Origin: Dyella_A sp050749815
GTDB taxonomy: Bacteria > Pseudomonadota > Gammaproteobacteria > Xanthomonadales > Rhodanobacteraceae
Length of the DNA: 64,000 bases
Reading direction: 5' to 3'
NCBI RefSeq assembly: GCF_050749815.1
Contig: NZ_CP192735.1
Coordinates: forward strand, 3,906,001-3,970,000
Position 1 is the stretch's first letter; each line of letters starts with the position of its first letter. The notes beneath the pieces were generated by a model, which saw only the letters and a program-made list of their open reading frames with translations, was not told where the DNA came from and did no database searches. This document shows, piece after piece, positions 42,860 through 50,927 of this stretch. A program made the translations under genes and the position numbers.

Positions 42860-43456
42860 ATGGGCGACGGTGCGTGGCAGGCGTTGCCGTTGCCGGGCGC
42901 AGACTTGGCCATCATCGAAGGCTGGCTGGCACCGGCGGAAGCCGATGCGCTGCTCGCCAAGCTGCTGACGGCGATCCCCTGGGAAAATCACCGCATCCGC
43001 ATGTTCGGTCGCGAGGTGGCGTCGCCGCGGCTGAGCTGCTGGATTGGCGACCCTGGCGCCAGCTATGTCTACTCGCGCACGCGCTTCGAACCGCAACCCT
43101 GGCCGGCCGCGCTGGCCGACCTGCGCACACGCGTGGAGCGCGCCTGCGACGCGCCATTCAACAGCGTGCTGGCCAATCTCTACCGCAGTGGCAGCGACGC
43201 GATGGGCTGGCACAGCGACGACGAGCCGGAGCTGGGCGCTCGCCCGGTAATCGCCTCGTTGAGCCTGGGCGAAACACGACGCTTTCTGCTGCGCGCACGC
43301 GCCGGCGACACCCGCACCCACGAGCTGCAATTGGCGCGTGGCAGCCTGCTGCGTATGGGTGGCGACACCCAGCGCCACTACCGCCATGCACTACCGCGGA
43401 TGGCGCGCGTCAGCGCGCCGCGCCTCAATCTGACGTTCCGGCACATCCTGCGGTAG
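42860..43456 (+). CDS. alkB: AlkB-like 2-oxoglutarate/Fe(II) DNA repair dioxygenase
   Basis: Oxidative demethylase for alkylated bases (N1-methyladenine, N3-methylcytosine), 198 aa. It shows the substrate-lid region PRLSCWIGDPGASYVYSRTR, FNSVLANLYRSGSDAMGWHSDDEPEL with the HxD iron ligands, SLSLGETRRFLLR, and the third His plus 2-oxoglutarate arginines in HALPRMARVSAPRLNLTFRH. The pattern (FNS, NLYR, GWHSDDEP) is closest to the ALKBH2/3-like bacterial group. ATG 42860 with a GTG three bases earlier. Confidence 0.9.
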   Translation: MGDGAWQALPLPGADLAIIEGWLAPAEADALLAKLLTAIPWENHRIRMFGREVASPRLSCWIGDPGASYVYSRTRFEPQPWPAALADLRTRVERACDAPFNSVLANLYRSGSDAMGWHSDDEPELGARPVIASLSLGETRRFLLRARAGDTRTHELQLARGSLLRMGGDTQRHYRHALPRMARVSAPRLNLTFRHILR

Positions 43457-43502
43457 GGGCGTGTCCTGCGCGCGACAGGTCATCGGCCGGGTGCCCGCAT
43501 CT

Positions 43503-43626
43503 GTCGCTCACAGGGTGAGCTCCTAGCCGGACGAGCCGTTGCAGGAGCGCGCCCTGTGCGCGACACGTCTTCGGTTGGATGTCGCATCCCGGCTGAGCAG
43601 TTGTGGGAGCGCACCCTGTGCGCGAC
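43503..43626. repeat. Cluster of three REP-like elements upstream of gcvT
   Basis: Three related units: inverted GTCGCTCACAGGGTGAGCTC at 43503, then GCAGGAGCGCGCCCTGTGCG at 43541 and GTGGGAGCGCACCCTGTGCG at 43603, each a GGAGC-headed palindrome built on GCGCxCCCTGTGCGCG. The 274-bp gap between alkB and gcvT holds no credible gene; a glycine riboswitch was looked for and not recognised. Confidence 0.65.
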
Positions 43627-43730
43627 CGGCCCGCACCGCGAGACCACTCGCCCATCCCCGAAGAGAAACGCTGCGTTGCTCGCCGTACCGGAGGGCGGCG
43701 ATAATCACCCCTTTCCCCAGGCGCACTCCC

Positions 43731-44831
43731 ATGACTGCGAAGACCGTACTCAACGACACCCATCGCGCGCTCGGCGCCCGCATGGTCGACTTCGGCGGCT
43801 GGGACATGCCGATCAGCTACGGCTCGCAGATTGAGGAGCACCACGCGGTGCGCCGCGACGCCGGCATGTTCGACGTCTCGCACATGACGGTGATCGACCT
43901 GCACGGCCCGCGCACCCGCGACTTCCTGCGCCACCTGCTGGCCAACAGCGTCGACAAGCTCAAGGTGAGCGGCAAGGCGCTGTACTCGTGCATGCTCAAC
44001 GAGCGCGGCGGCGTGATCGACGACCTGATCGTCTACTTCTTCGACGACGCGCATTACCGCCTGGTGGTGAATGCGGCGACCCGGGACAAAGACCTGGCCT
44101 GGATCGAGGCGCAGGCGAAGGCCTTCGACGTCGTGGTGAAAGAGCGCCCCGAGTTCGCGATGATCGCGGTGCAGGGGCCGAATGCGCGCGCCAAGGTCAT
44201 CGGGCTGCTGCACGAAGGCGATCGTCCGCGCATCGAGAAGCTGGGCAAGTTCGCCGCGGCGGCCGCGCAGGGGCCGCACGGTATGCCGCTGTTCGTCGCG
44301 CGCACCGGCTACACCGGCGAAGACGGCTTCGAGATCATCGTGCCGGAGGAACATGCCGTGGCGCTGTGGCAGGCGCTGGCCGACGCGGGCGTGAAGCCGT
44401 GCGGCCTCGGTGCGCGCGACACGTTGCGGCTGGAAGCGGGCATGAACCTGTACGGCCAGGACATGGACGAGGATGTCTCGCCGTGGGAGGCCAACCTCGG
44501 CTGGACCATCGCGCTGGACGAGGGCCGCGACTTCATCGGTCGCGCCGCGCTGGAGCAACAGAAGGCCGAAGGCGTGAAGCGTGTGATGGTCGGCCTGGTG
44601 CTCGACGACAAGGGCGTGCTTCGCCACGGCCAGAAGGTGCTCACCGCGCGCGGTGAGGGGGAGATCCTCTCGGGCAGTTTCTCGCCGACGCTGGAAAAGG
44701 CGGTGGCCTTCGCGCGTATCCCAGCCGGTGAGCCCGGCGACGTCCGCGTGGACATCCGCGGACGCGAGCTACCGGTGCGCCTGGTGAAGTACCCGTTCGT
44801 GCGCGACGGCAAGCCCTGCGACGGCATCTGA
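43731..44831 (+). CDS. gcvT: Glycine cleavage system T protein (aminomethyltransferase)
   Basis: Transfers the methylene group from aminomethyl-lipoyl-GcvH to tetrahydrofolate, releasing ammonia (366 aa). MTAKTVLNDTHRALGARMVD, FGGWDMPISYGSQIEEHHAV, FDVSHMTVIDLHGP, ALYSCMLNERGGVIDDLIVY, TGYTGEDGFEIIVPEE, CGLGARDTLRLEAGMNLYGQ and GEILSGSFSPTLEKAVAFA. Start ATG 43731; no strong Shine-Dalgarno. gcvH follows 93 bp later; gcvP is not in the window. Confidence 0.96.
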   Translation: MTAKTVLNDTHRALGARMVDFGGWDMPISYGSQIEEHHAVRRDAGMFDVSHMTVIDLHGPRTRDFLRHLLANSVDKLKVSGKALYSCMLNERGGVIDDLIVYFFDDAHYRLVVNAATRDKDLAWIEAQAKAFDVVVKERPEFAMIAVQGPNARAKVIGLLHEGDRPRIEKLGKFAAAAAQGPHGMPLFVARTGYTGEDGFEIIVPEEHAVALWQALADAGVKPCGLGARDTLRLEAGMNLYGQDMDEDVSPWEANLGWTIALDEGRDFIGRAALEQQKAEGVKRVMVGLVLDDKGVLRHGQKVLTARGEGEILSGSFSPTLEKAVAFARIPAGEPGDVRVDIRGRELPVRLVKYPFVRDGKPCDGI

Positions 44832-44924
44832 ATTCTTCCCGCCGATCCGACATCGGCGGCAACGGATGGACGCGCTAGAATCGCCGCGTCCACCTCCTAC
44901 CCACTGCAACGACTGGACCCCATC

Positions 44925-45320
44925 ATGAGCGAGATTCCCGGCGATCTGAAATTCCTCAAATCCCACGAATGGGCCCGCGTCGAGGACGACGGCCTGATCC
45001 GCGTGGGCATTTCCGACCATGCGCAGGCTGCGCTTGGCGACCTGGTGTACGTGGAGCTGCCCGAGATCGGTGCCAGCGTGCAGGCCGGCAACGGCGTGGC
45101 CGTGGTCGAATCGGTGAAGGCGGCATCGGACATCTATGCGCCGGTCTCCGGCGAGATCGTGGCGGTCAACGAAGCGCTCGCCGACAAGCCGGAGATGATC
45201 AACGAGGATGCCTTCGGCAACGGCTGGATCTTCGTGGTGCGCGCCAGCGATCGTGCCGAGCTCGACGAGCTGCTCGACGCCGATGCGTACGCCGAGCAGA
45301 TCGAAAACGAAGATCACTGA
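44925..45320 (+). CDS. gcvH: Glycine cleavage system H protein
   Basis: Lipoyl carrier shuttling the aminomethyl group between GcvP, GcvT and Lpd (131 aa). GDLKFLKSHEWARVEDDGLI, GDLVYVELPEIGASVQAGN, the lipoylation site VVESVKAASDIYAPVSGEI with its Lys at about 65, and NEDAFGNGWIFVVRASDRAE. Normal length. A TAGAAT at 44876 could serve as a -10 box. Ends at a strong terminator. Confidence 0.97.
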   Translation: MSEIPGDLKFLKSHEWARVEDDGLIRVGISDHAQAALGDLVYVELPEIGASVQAGNGVAVVESVKAASDIYAPVSGEIVAVNEALADKPEMINEDAFGNGWIFVVRASDRAELDELLDADAYAEQIENEDH

Positions 45321-45342
45321 GCGATCGATTGCCTCGGTGATG

Positions 45343-45376
45343 GACGACGGCCGCGCATGCGGCCGTCGTCGTTTTT
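45343..45376 (+). terminator. Rho-independent terminator after gcvH
   Basis: Perfect 12-bp stem GACGACGGCCGC / GCGGCCGTCGTC around GCAT, followed by GTTTTTG. The remaining gap to the MetJ operator (about 45378-45650) includes an A/T-rich run near 45455-45478 but no gene I can support. Confidence 0.88.
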
Positions 45377-45651
45377 GCTCCACGCACTCGTCGCGTGATC
45401 GGTTGATTTCGATGCCGCCGGGGAGGGGGTGTGCTACCCGTCGGGTGCGTCAGGCAAAAATATTTTTTCTTTTTGCAGGCGGCTCGGTCGTCTTCCATTC
45501 ATGCATTTCTGGAGGGCGTCGTAGGGTGTCGCCAAGCATTTGGTGTGAGAGGAAAATTTTCGCAGTCGATCGATGACTTGCGAACGTGGAAGCGGGAAAC
45601 CGTTGTGGGGCGCGGCTTCCCGGGTTCTTGTGACATTACATGATTTATTTG

Positions 45652-45673
45652 TATGGACGTCTAGACGTCCATA
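45652..45673. promoter_or_regulatory. Perfect 22-bp palindromic met-box operator upstream of the metJ-like gene
   Basis: Two abutting octamers, GGACGTCT (45655-45662) and AGACGTCC (45663-45670), each match the MetJ met box AGACGTCT at seven of eight positions; the symmetry extends to 22 bp. Tandem 8-bp met boxes are how MetJ dimers bind cooperatively (known from E. coli). A TTGTGA at 45629 with 17-18 bases to a TATGG at the operator edge may be the promoter, so occupancy would block it. The operator is about 155 bp before the start codon: autoregulation is inferred. Confidence 0.8.
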
Positions 45674-45826
45674 TCTGTCGGTCGGCGATTTTCCCAAACC
45701 CCTTGCGTGGCGAGGCTTCCGGGCCGGCTGGGGCGGGATTTTGGGCGGTCTGCGAACGCCGAAAATCAATTGACAGCCGAAATCTTCAGGAATAGCTTTC
45801 GCATCAGATTCTGGGGAACAGGTGTT

Positions 45827-46369
45827 ATGGCAGCAGTGAAGTTCGTCAAGCCTTATGTCGACCACGGTGAGAAGGCCGGCGCGGTACGCAAGATCACCGT
45901 CTCGATTCCACTGCATGTCCTGCGGCTTCTTTCTGATCTGCGCACCCACCGCCAGGTGAACAATCTTAGGCACGCCACCAACAGCGATTTGCTGGTCGAG
46001 GCGTTCCTTCACGCTTTTACTGGGCAACCACTGCCAACTGATGAGGAGCTGAGACGAACCATGGCCACTGCCAAGAAAACCGCTGCAAAGAAACCGGCCG
46101 CCAAGAAGGCCGCCAAGAAGTCCACCGTGAAGAAGGTTGCCGCCAAGAAGCCGGTGGCGAAGAAGCCGGCTGCCAAGAAGGCCGCCGTGAAGAAGGTTGC
46201 CAAGAAGGCTGTCGCCAAGAAGCCGGCCGCTGCCAAGAAGGCTGCGGTGAAGAAGGTCGCCGTCAAGAAGGTTGCTGCGAAGAAGGCCGCGCCGAAGAAG
46301 GCTGCCGCCAAGAAGGCTGCTCCGGCCAAGGTGGTCAAGGCCACCAAGACCGCCAAGACCAAGAAGTAA
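45827..46369 (+). CDS. metJ: MetJ-type methionine repressor fused to a histone-H1-like lysine-rich tail
   Basis: A 180-aa protein. Residues 1-78 are a clear ribbon-helix-helix MetJ core: RKITVSIPLHVLRLLSDLRT (beta strand and helix A), RQVNNLRHATNSDLLVEAFL and HAFTGQPLPTDEELR, keeping the segments that bind met-box DNA and S-adenosylmethionine in E. coli MetJ. The short C-terminal part of E. coli MetJ is absent; from about residue 79 there are some 100 residues of KKPAAKKAAKK-type repeats, like eukaryotic H1 tails and bacterial H1-like/AlgP proteins. ATG 45827 has AGG/GGGGA upstream. An internal in-frame ATG at 46061 (MATAKKTAAKK), with GAGGAG 12 bases upstream, could give a separate 102-aa histone-like protein. 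Flanked by its own terminator and a palindromic operator. Confidence 0.9.
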   Translation: MAAVKFVKPYVDHGEKAGAVRKITVSIPLHVLRLLSDLRTHRQVNNLRHATNSDLLVEAFLHAFTGQPLPTDEELRRTMATAKKTAAKKPAAKKAAKKSTVKKVAAKKPVAKKPAAKKAAVKKVAKKAVAKKPAAAKKAAVKKVAVKKVAAKKAAPKKAAAKKAAPAKVVKATKTAKTKK

Positions 46370-46448
46370 GTACACCTATAACAAGAAAGTTTTGTTCGGA
46401 TTTGTTTCCCCGCGGTGCCCAGCGCGGGGAGACCCTTCGAAAGCGATT

Positions 46449-46482
46449 CGTCCCGGCCCTCGTGCCGGGACGCTTCGTTTTG
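46449..46482 (+). terminator. Terminator-like hairpin after the metJ-like gene
   Basis: Stem CGTCCCGGC / GCCGGGACG (46449-46457, 46464-46472) followed by CTTCGTTTT. A second hairpin, CCCCGCG / CGCGGGG, lies just before at about 46409-46430. The rest of the 288-bp gap to the TonB-like gene shows no supported gene. Confidence 0.7.
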
Positions 46483-46657
46483 GGGGACGCAAAATCTAAG
46501 GTCGTTCCTGCGCGGTGCGGGCTGCAACGTGTTTGCCGTCATCCCGCAATGCGGTTACCTTTCGCACATCCGCGCCGCGACTGACCTGGGGAAGGCGTCG
46601 CTCCTGGATTTACGGGGGGAAAAAGCGCGGGTATCTGATGCCACTCAGCGAGAGATC

Positions 46658-47671
46658 ATGGATACCCGAATCACACTCGAGGCGCGCCGAGGCGCGCGCG
46701 GAGCCGTCCGGCCCGTCACACTGGTCGCCATTGCCGTCATCGTCGTGCTGGCGATCGCTTCCTGGTTTCTGATCATCCAGCCGCACGAGGAGATCGTGCT
46801 GTCCGATGCCGGTGGGCATCCCTCGACGCCGGTCACGCCAGGCACCGTGGCGCCGCCGCCGCCGGCCAATGTCGAAGCCATGGGCACCGACCAGCTGCTG
46901 GCGGAGGCACGCAAGGCGATGAACGACCAGCGCTATCTGGCGCCGGCCGGCAACAACGCCTTCGAGTTCTATTTCAAGGTGCTCGAGCGCGAGCCGGGCA
47001 ACCCGGTGGCGACCGACGCCCTGCGCGAGACCTTCCCGTTTGCAGCGAGCGCCGCCGAGCAGGCGATCAATGCGCGCAACTTCAACGAGGCGCAGCGCGA
47101 GATCGACCTGCTGGCCAAGGCCGATCCGGCCAATTTCACGCTGACCATCCTGCGCTCCAAGCTCGACGCGCAGCGCAAGCTGCTCGACAAGGAGCAGCAA
47201 CAGGCGTTGGATCAGGAGCGTCAACAGCAACTGGCCGCGCAGAAGGCCGCCGAGGAAAAGGCCGCGGCCGACAAGGCAGCCGAGGAGCAGCAGACGGCGG
47301 CAACCAAGAAGCCGGCAGCGCCTGCCGGCAACGCGGTCGCCAGCCAGCCGACGGAGACCCCGACGACGCCGGCACCGGTGAAGGCGGCTCCCGCCTCGAC
47401 GCCGGCGGTGCTGGTGCGCAGCGTCAACCCGCGCTATCCGACGCCGGCGCAGCGCTCGCGCACCGAGGGCTTCGTCGTGGTGAGCTTCACGGTCACCGCG
47501 GAAGGTCGCACCTCGAACGTCAAGGTGGTCGACGCCCAGCCGCGGCACGTGTTCGAGCGCGCCGCTACCGACGCCGTCGAACGCTGGGAGTTCAAGCCGG
47601 CCACCCGCGACGGGCAGCCGGTGGACAGCACGCTGACCAACCGCATCAACTTCACGCTCGGTCAGCCCTGA
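46658..47671 (+). CDS. TonB-family energy-transducer-like protein
   Basis: A 337-aa inner-membrane protein: basic cytoplasmic start, one transmembrane helix (VTLVAIAVIVVLAIASWFLI, about 19-38), a Pro-rich stretch, a helical repeat-like periplasmic region (about 70-165; LLAEARKAMNDQRYLAPAGN, SAAEQAINARNFNEAQREID), a Gln/Lys/Ala coiled coil (KEQQQALDQERQQQLAAQKA), a Pro/Ala linker and a C-terminal TonB domain (about 260-337; SVNPRYPTPAQRSRTEGFVV, RHVFERAATDAVERWEFKPA). The helical insert before the TonB domain is not in classical TonB. No exbB/exbD nearby. Confidence 0.82.
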   Translation: MDTRITLEARRGARGAVRPVTLVAIAVIVVLAIASWFLIIQPHEEIVLSDAGGHPSTPVTPGTVAPPPPANVEAMGTDQLLAEARKAMNDQRYLAPAGNNAFEFYFKVLEREPGNPVATDALRETFPFAASAAEQAINARNFNEAQREIDLLAKADPANFTLTILRSKLDAQRKLLDKEQQQALDQERQQQLAAQKAAEEKAAADKAAEEQQTAATKKPAAPAGNAVASQPTETPTTPAPVKAAPASTPAVLVRSVNPRYPTPAQRSRTEGFVVVSFTVTAEGRTSNVKVVDAQPRHVFERAATDAVERWEFKPATRDGQPVDSTLTNRINFTLGQP

Positions 47672-47684
47672 GCGACCTGGGCAG

Positions 47685-47724
47685 AAACGAAAACGGCCAG
47701 CGATATCGCTGGCCGTTTTCGTTT
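47685..47724. terminator. Bidirectional terminator between the TonB-like and serine-hydrolase genes
   Basis: A perfect palindrome centred at 47704/47705 (GGCCAGCGATATCGCTGGCC core) with A-rich left and T-rich right arms (AAACGAAAAC / GTTTTCGTTT), serving both convergent genes. Confidence 0.85.
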
Positions 47725-47779
47725 ACACGGTGAAGCGCCGACGCCGACGCCGATAGCGAGCCGCGCCGGGGGCGCGACA

Positions 47780-49075
47780 TCAGCGGTGGCGGATCCGCTT
47801 CGCGCGCGGGCGTTTCCGCACCGGCTTGCCCACGGGCTTGGGCGGACTCTCCAGACCGGCCCAGTCCACGTGCGGCAGTGCAAGCAGGCGATCGAACATC
47901 ATCGGCATCAGGCCGGAAGGCGTGGCGCCGGCCGAGTTCCACATCGTGACGATGCCGGTGTGGTACTTGGGCAGGAAGCCGATCATGGTGCGGTAACCCT
48001 CCACCGCGCCGGCGTGGAAGATCATCGTCTCGCCGCCGTAGGTGAACACGCGCCAGCCCAGCCCGTAATGCGCCGCGGTGATGCGTGCGCGCCGCCAGGG
48101 TGTGGAGTGCATCTCGATCGGCGTGGAAATCCCCGGGGCGTGCAGCACGGCAAGCAGCTCGGCGGGCAGCACGTCCGGCCGACCGCCCATCTGCGCGATC
48201 AGCCACTGCTCCATGTCGCGCAGGCTGGCGTTGACGCCGGCCGCCGGGGCGACCCGGTAGTACGCCTCGTTGGGTTCGAACGGTCGCCACTGGCCGTGGC
48301 CCATGGCGCGATGGGGGTGCGCCCAGCTCGGGCTCGCCTCCAGCGCTGCGCGGCCGTAGCTGGCCGTTTTCATGCCCAGCGGATAGAACAGGCGCTTGTC
48401 CACGAGGCGGTAGAAGAAGTCGCCGGTCTTGGCGTAGATCACGTCGCCGATCAGGCTGAAGGCGACGTTCTGGTAGCCGTAGCACTGCCCGGGGCCGCAC
48501 GTCATGTCGACCTCGTCGAGCTTGCGCACCAGCTCCTCGTAGGGCACGTCGTCCTCGAGCATGTTGTCGTAGGTGTTGCGCGGCAGCCCCGCGCGCTGAC
48601 CGAGGATGTCGCCGACGGTCACCTTCTCAGCCGCCTGCATGTCCTTGAGCTTGAAGAACGGCAGCACGTCGACCAGGCGCGTATCCCAGCTCAGCTTGCC
48701 GTCGCGCACCAGCAGCGAAGTGAGGCCGGTGGCGAAGGCCTTGGACAGGGAGGCCAGCCGGAACACCGTCTGCGGCTTGATCGGCTCCTTGGTCGCCGCA
48801 TCGGCATAGCCCAGGGTGTACTCGAAGGCAACCTTGTCGTTCACCACCACCGCCGTGGCCAGGCCGGCGACCGATCGGCGCCGCGCGAGTTCGTCGAGCC
48901 AGTGGCGGTAGTCGGCCAGCGCCTCCTTCACCCGCGCCGGCGGCAACTGTGCCGATGGTGTGTTGGACACCACCGGGGTCGGTGTTGCCTGATGGGCGGA
49001 GGCGTGGCCGAAAGCTGCGGCGGCCGGGAGGACGAGGGCGCTGGCGAGCGCGAGGGACAATGGACGGAACGGCAT
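47780..49075 (-). CDS. Exported class C beta-lactamase-like serine hydrolase
   Basis: PF00144-family hydrolase or esterase (431 aa), periplasmic. Signal peptide MPFRPLSLALASALVLPAAA with Ala-rich cleavage region; Ser-x-x-Lys motif in VFRLASLSKAFATGLTSLL (about 118-136), Tyr-x-Asn motif in CYGYQNVAFSLIG, and FHAGAVEGYRTMIGFLP where KTG would be. A strongly basic tail (KPVRKRPRAKRIRHR) ends the protein. Could be a peptidase, esterase or AmpC-like enzyme; the HAG triad is more usual in esterases/peptidases than in true beta-lactamases. ATG 49075 is the only start that begins a proper signal sequence. Confidence 0.85.
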   Translation of the reverse strand: MPFRPLSLALASALVLPAAAAFGHASAHQATPTPVVSNTPSAQLPPARVKEALADYRHWLDELARRRSVAGLATAVVVNDKVAFEYTLGYADAATKEPIKPQTVFRLASLSKAFATGLTSLLVRDGKLSWDTRLVDVLPFFKLKDMQAAEKVTVGDILGQRAGLPRNTYDNMLEDDVPYEELVRKLDEVDMTCGPGQCYGYQNVAFSLIGDVIYAKTGDFFYRLVDKRLFYPLGMKTASYGRAALEASPSWAHPHRAMGHGQWRPFEPNEAYYRVAPAAGVNASLRDMEQWLIAQMGGRPDVLPAELLAVLHAPGISTPIEMHSTPWRRARITAAHYGLGWRVFTYGGETMIFHAGAVEGYRTMIGFLPKYHTGIVTMWNSAGATPSGLMPMMFDRLLALPHVDWAGLESPPKPVGKPVRKRPRAKRIRHR

Positions 49076-49266
49076 GCTGCTCTGGGAATGCGTTCGGCGT
49101 GAAGCAGCCGAAGAATGGGGGATTACCGGCACGCCGGTCATGCTTCTGATCGGCCGATTGTGGTCGACTTCGCCCGCGGCGACAACGAGGCGAACATGCT
49201 GCGGTACGGCAATCGGGGCGTCGCGCTCAGACCACGTTCGGCCCTATCGGTTCCGCGCGCGGAGGA

Positions 49267-50853
49267 TCAGCCAGGCAGGCCCTGCAGCCATGCGCTGGCC
49301 CGCTCGGCGATCATGATCGTGGGTGCGTTGGTATTGCCGGTGGGCAGGCTGGGCATGACCGAAGCATCGATCACCCGCAGCCCCTCGATACCGCGCACCC
49401 GCAGCTCGCTGTCCACCACGGCCTCGGCATCCTCCCCCATCCGGCAGGTGCCGACGGGGTGATAGATCGACTCTGCCTTGCGTCGGATGAAGCCCTCGAA
49501 GTCGGCGTCGCTGCGCAGCTCGCTTTCCGGGAACACCGGTTTGCCACGGTACGGGTCGAACGCGCGCTGGGCGAGAATCTCGCGCGACAGCTTCGCGGCC
49601 TCGATCATGCGGGCCAGGTCATGGCCTTCGCCATCGCCGAGATAATTGGCGTGAATGGCGATGGGCTGGCCCGGATCGGCCGACTGCAGATGCAGCCGGC
49701 CGCGGCTGCGTGGGTGCAGATAGCACGCATGCAGCGTGTAGCCGTCGCCCGGCAGGCGGTGGCGGCCGTGGTCGTCGAGCAGCGCGGGCACGAAGTGGAA
49801 CTGCAGGTCGCAGCGCTCGTCCGTCGCCAGCCGGCTGCGCACGAAGCCGCCCGCCTCGGCGATGTTCGACGTGCCCGGCCCTTGCCGTTGGCTGAGGTAG
49901 CGCCATCCCGCGCTGATCTCGCTCAGGTGGTCGTAGGTAATCGGCTGGGTGCTGCCGACCAGGGTGCAGATGTCCAGATGGTCCTGCAGGTTGGCGCCGA
50001 CCCCGGGCAGGTCGAGCGCGACGTCGATACCCTGGGCGCGCAGCGTGTCGGCCGGGCCGATGCCCGAGAGCATCAGCAACTGCGGCGAGTTGATCGCGCC
50101 GGCCGCCAGCAGCACCTGGCCCGCTTCGATGCGCTCGCTGCCATGCCCGCGACGCAACTGCACGCCGACGGCGCGCTCGCCCTCGATCAACACCTTTTCG
50201 ACCAGCACGCCGGTGCGCACGTGCAGGTTGGGCCGATGGCGAACTGGCCGGAGGAAGCCGGCCGCAGTGGAGCAGCGCGCGCCGTCGCGCTGGGTCACCT
50301 GGTACAGCCCGAAGCCCTCCTGCGAGGCGCCATTGAAATCGCGGTTGCCGACGAAGCCGGCGTCGGCAGCCGCCTCGATCAGCGCGTCCGAGAGGACGTT
50401 GTGGTATCGCAGGTCGGACACGCCGAGCGGGCCGCCGGTCCCGTGGAAGGCGTCGACGCCCCGGCTGTTGTCCTCGCTGTGCACGAACCAGGGCAGCACG
50501 TGCTCCCAGCGCCAGCGCGCGTCGCCGGTAGCTGCCGCCCAGCGGTCGTAGTCGCCGGCCACGCCGCGGATGTAGCACATCGCATTGATCGAGCTGGAGC
50601 CACCCAGCGTCTTGCCGCGCGGCCACCACAGGCGTCGGCCGAGCAACTGCGGCTCGGGCTCGGTGTCGTAGTTCCAGTTCACGCTGCGCACCTTCACCAG
50701 CCGGGCCAGCCCAGCGGGCATGTGGATCAGCGGATTCCAGTCACGCGGGCCGGCCTCCAGCAGCAGCACGCGCGCGTTCGGATTCGCACTCAGCCGGTTG
50801 GCCAGCACGCAACCGGCCGAACCGGCACCCGCGATGACGTAGTCGTAGTTCAT
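49267..50853 (-). CDS. GMC-family FAD oxidoreductase (choline dehydrogenase-like)
   Basis: Alcohol dehydrogenase of the glucose-methanol-choline family, 528 aa. FAD site YDYVIAGAGSAGCVLANRLS (residues about 3-22), RGKTLGGSSSINAMCYIRG, second GMC signature GAINSPQLLMLSGIGPADTL, and C-terminal catalytic ESIYHPVGTCRMG plus SLPTGNTNAPTIMIAERAS. Substrate cannot be told from sequence. ATG 50853 chosen because the FAD motif should lie within the first residues. Confidence 0.92.
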   Translation of the reverse strand: MNYDYVIAGAGSAGCVLANRLSANPNARVLLLEAGPRDWNPLIHMPAGLARLVKVRSVNWNYDTEPEPQLLGRRLWWPRGKTLGGSSSINAMCYIRGVAGDYDRWAAATGDARWRWEHVLPWFVHSEDNSRGVDAFHGTGGPLGVSDLRYHNVLSDALIEAAADAGFVGNRDFNGASQEGFGLYQVTQRDGARCSTAAGFLRPVRHRPNLHVRTGVLVEKVLIEGERAVGVQLRRGHGSERIEAGQVLLAAGAINSPQLLMLSGIGPADTLRAQGIDVALDLPGVGANLQDHLDICTLVGSTQPITYDHLSEISAGWRYLSQRQGPGTSNIAEAGGFVRSRLATDERCDLQFHFVPALLDDHGRHRLPGDGYTLHACYLHPRSRGRLHLQSADPGQPIAIHANYLGDGEGHDLARMIEAAKLSREILAQRAFDPYRGKPVFPESELRSDADFEGFIRRKAESIYHPVGTCRMGEDAEAVVDSELRVRGIEGLRVIDASVMPSLPTGNTNAPTIMIAERASAWLQGLPG

Positions 50854-50927
50854 CCCCGTCCCCCGGCACCGGAAGGCGCCCGTACGGTGCATGCTAGTCT
50901 TTGCCGGACCCCCGCTGGAACTCCCCG

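Noticed and set aside
43457..43730. Glycine riboswitch upstream of gcvT
   Set aside because: The gap is mostly REP units; the conserved aptamer core could not be found.
45343..45376. Palindrome after gcvH as a second operator
   Set aside because: The stem followed by TTTTT is a simple intrinsic terminator.
45431..45643. 70-codon frame upstream of the MetJ operator
   Set aside because: Weak start, biased composition, overlaps the A/T-rich promoter-like area; treated as non-coding.
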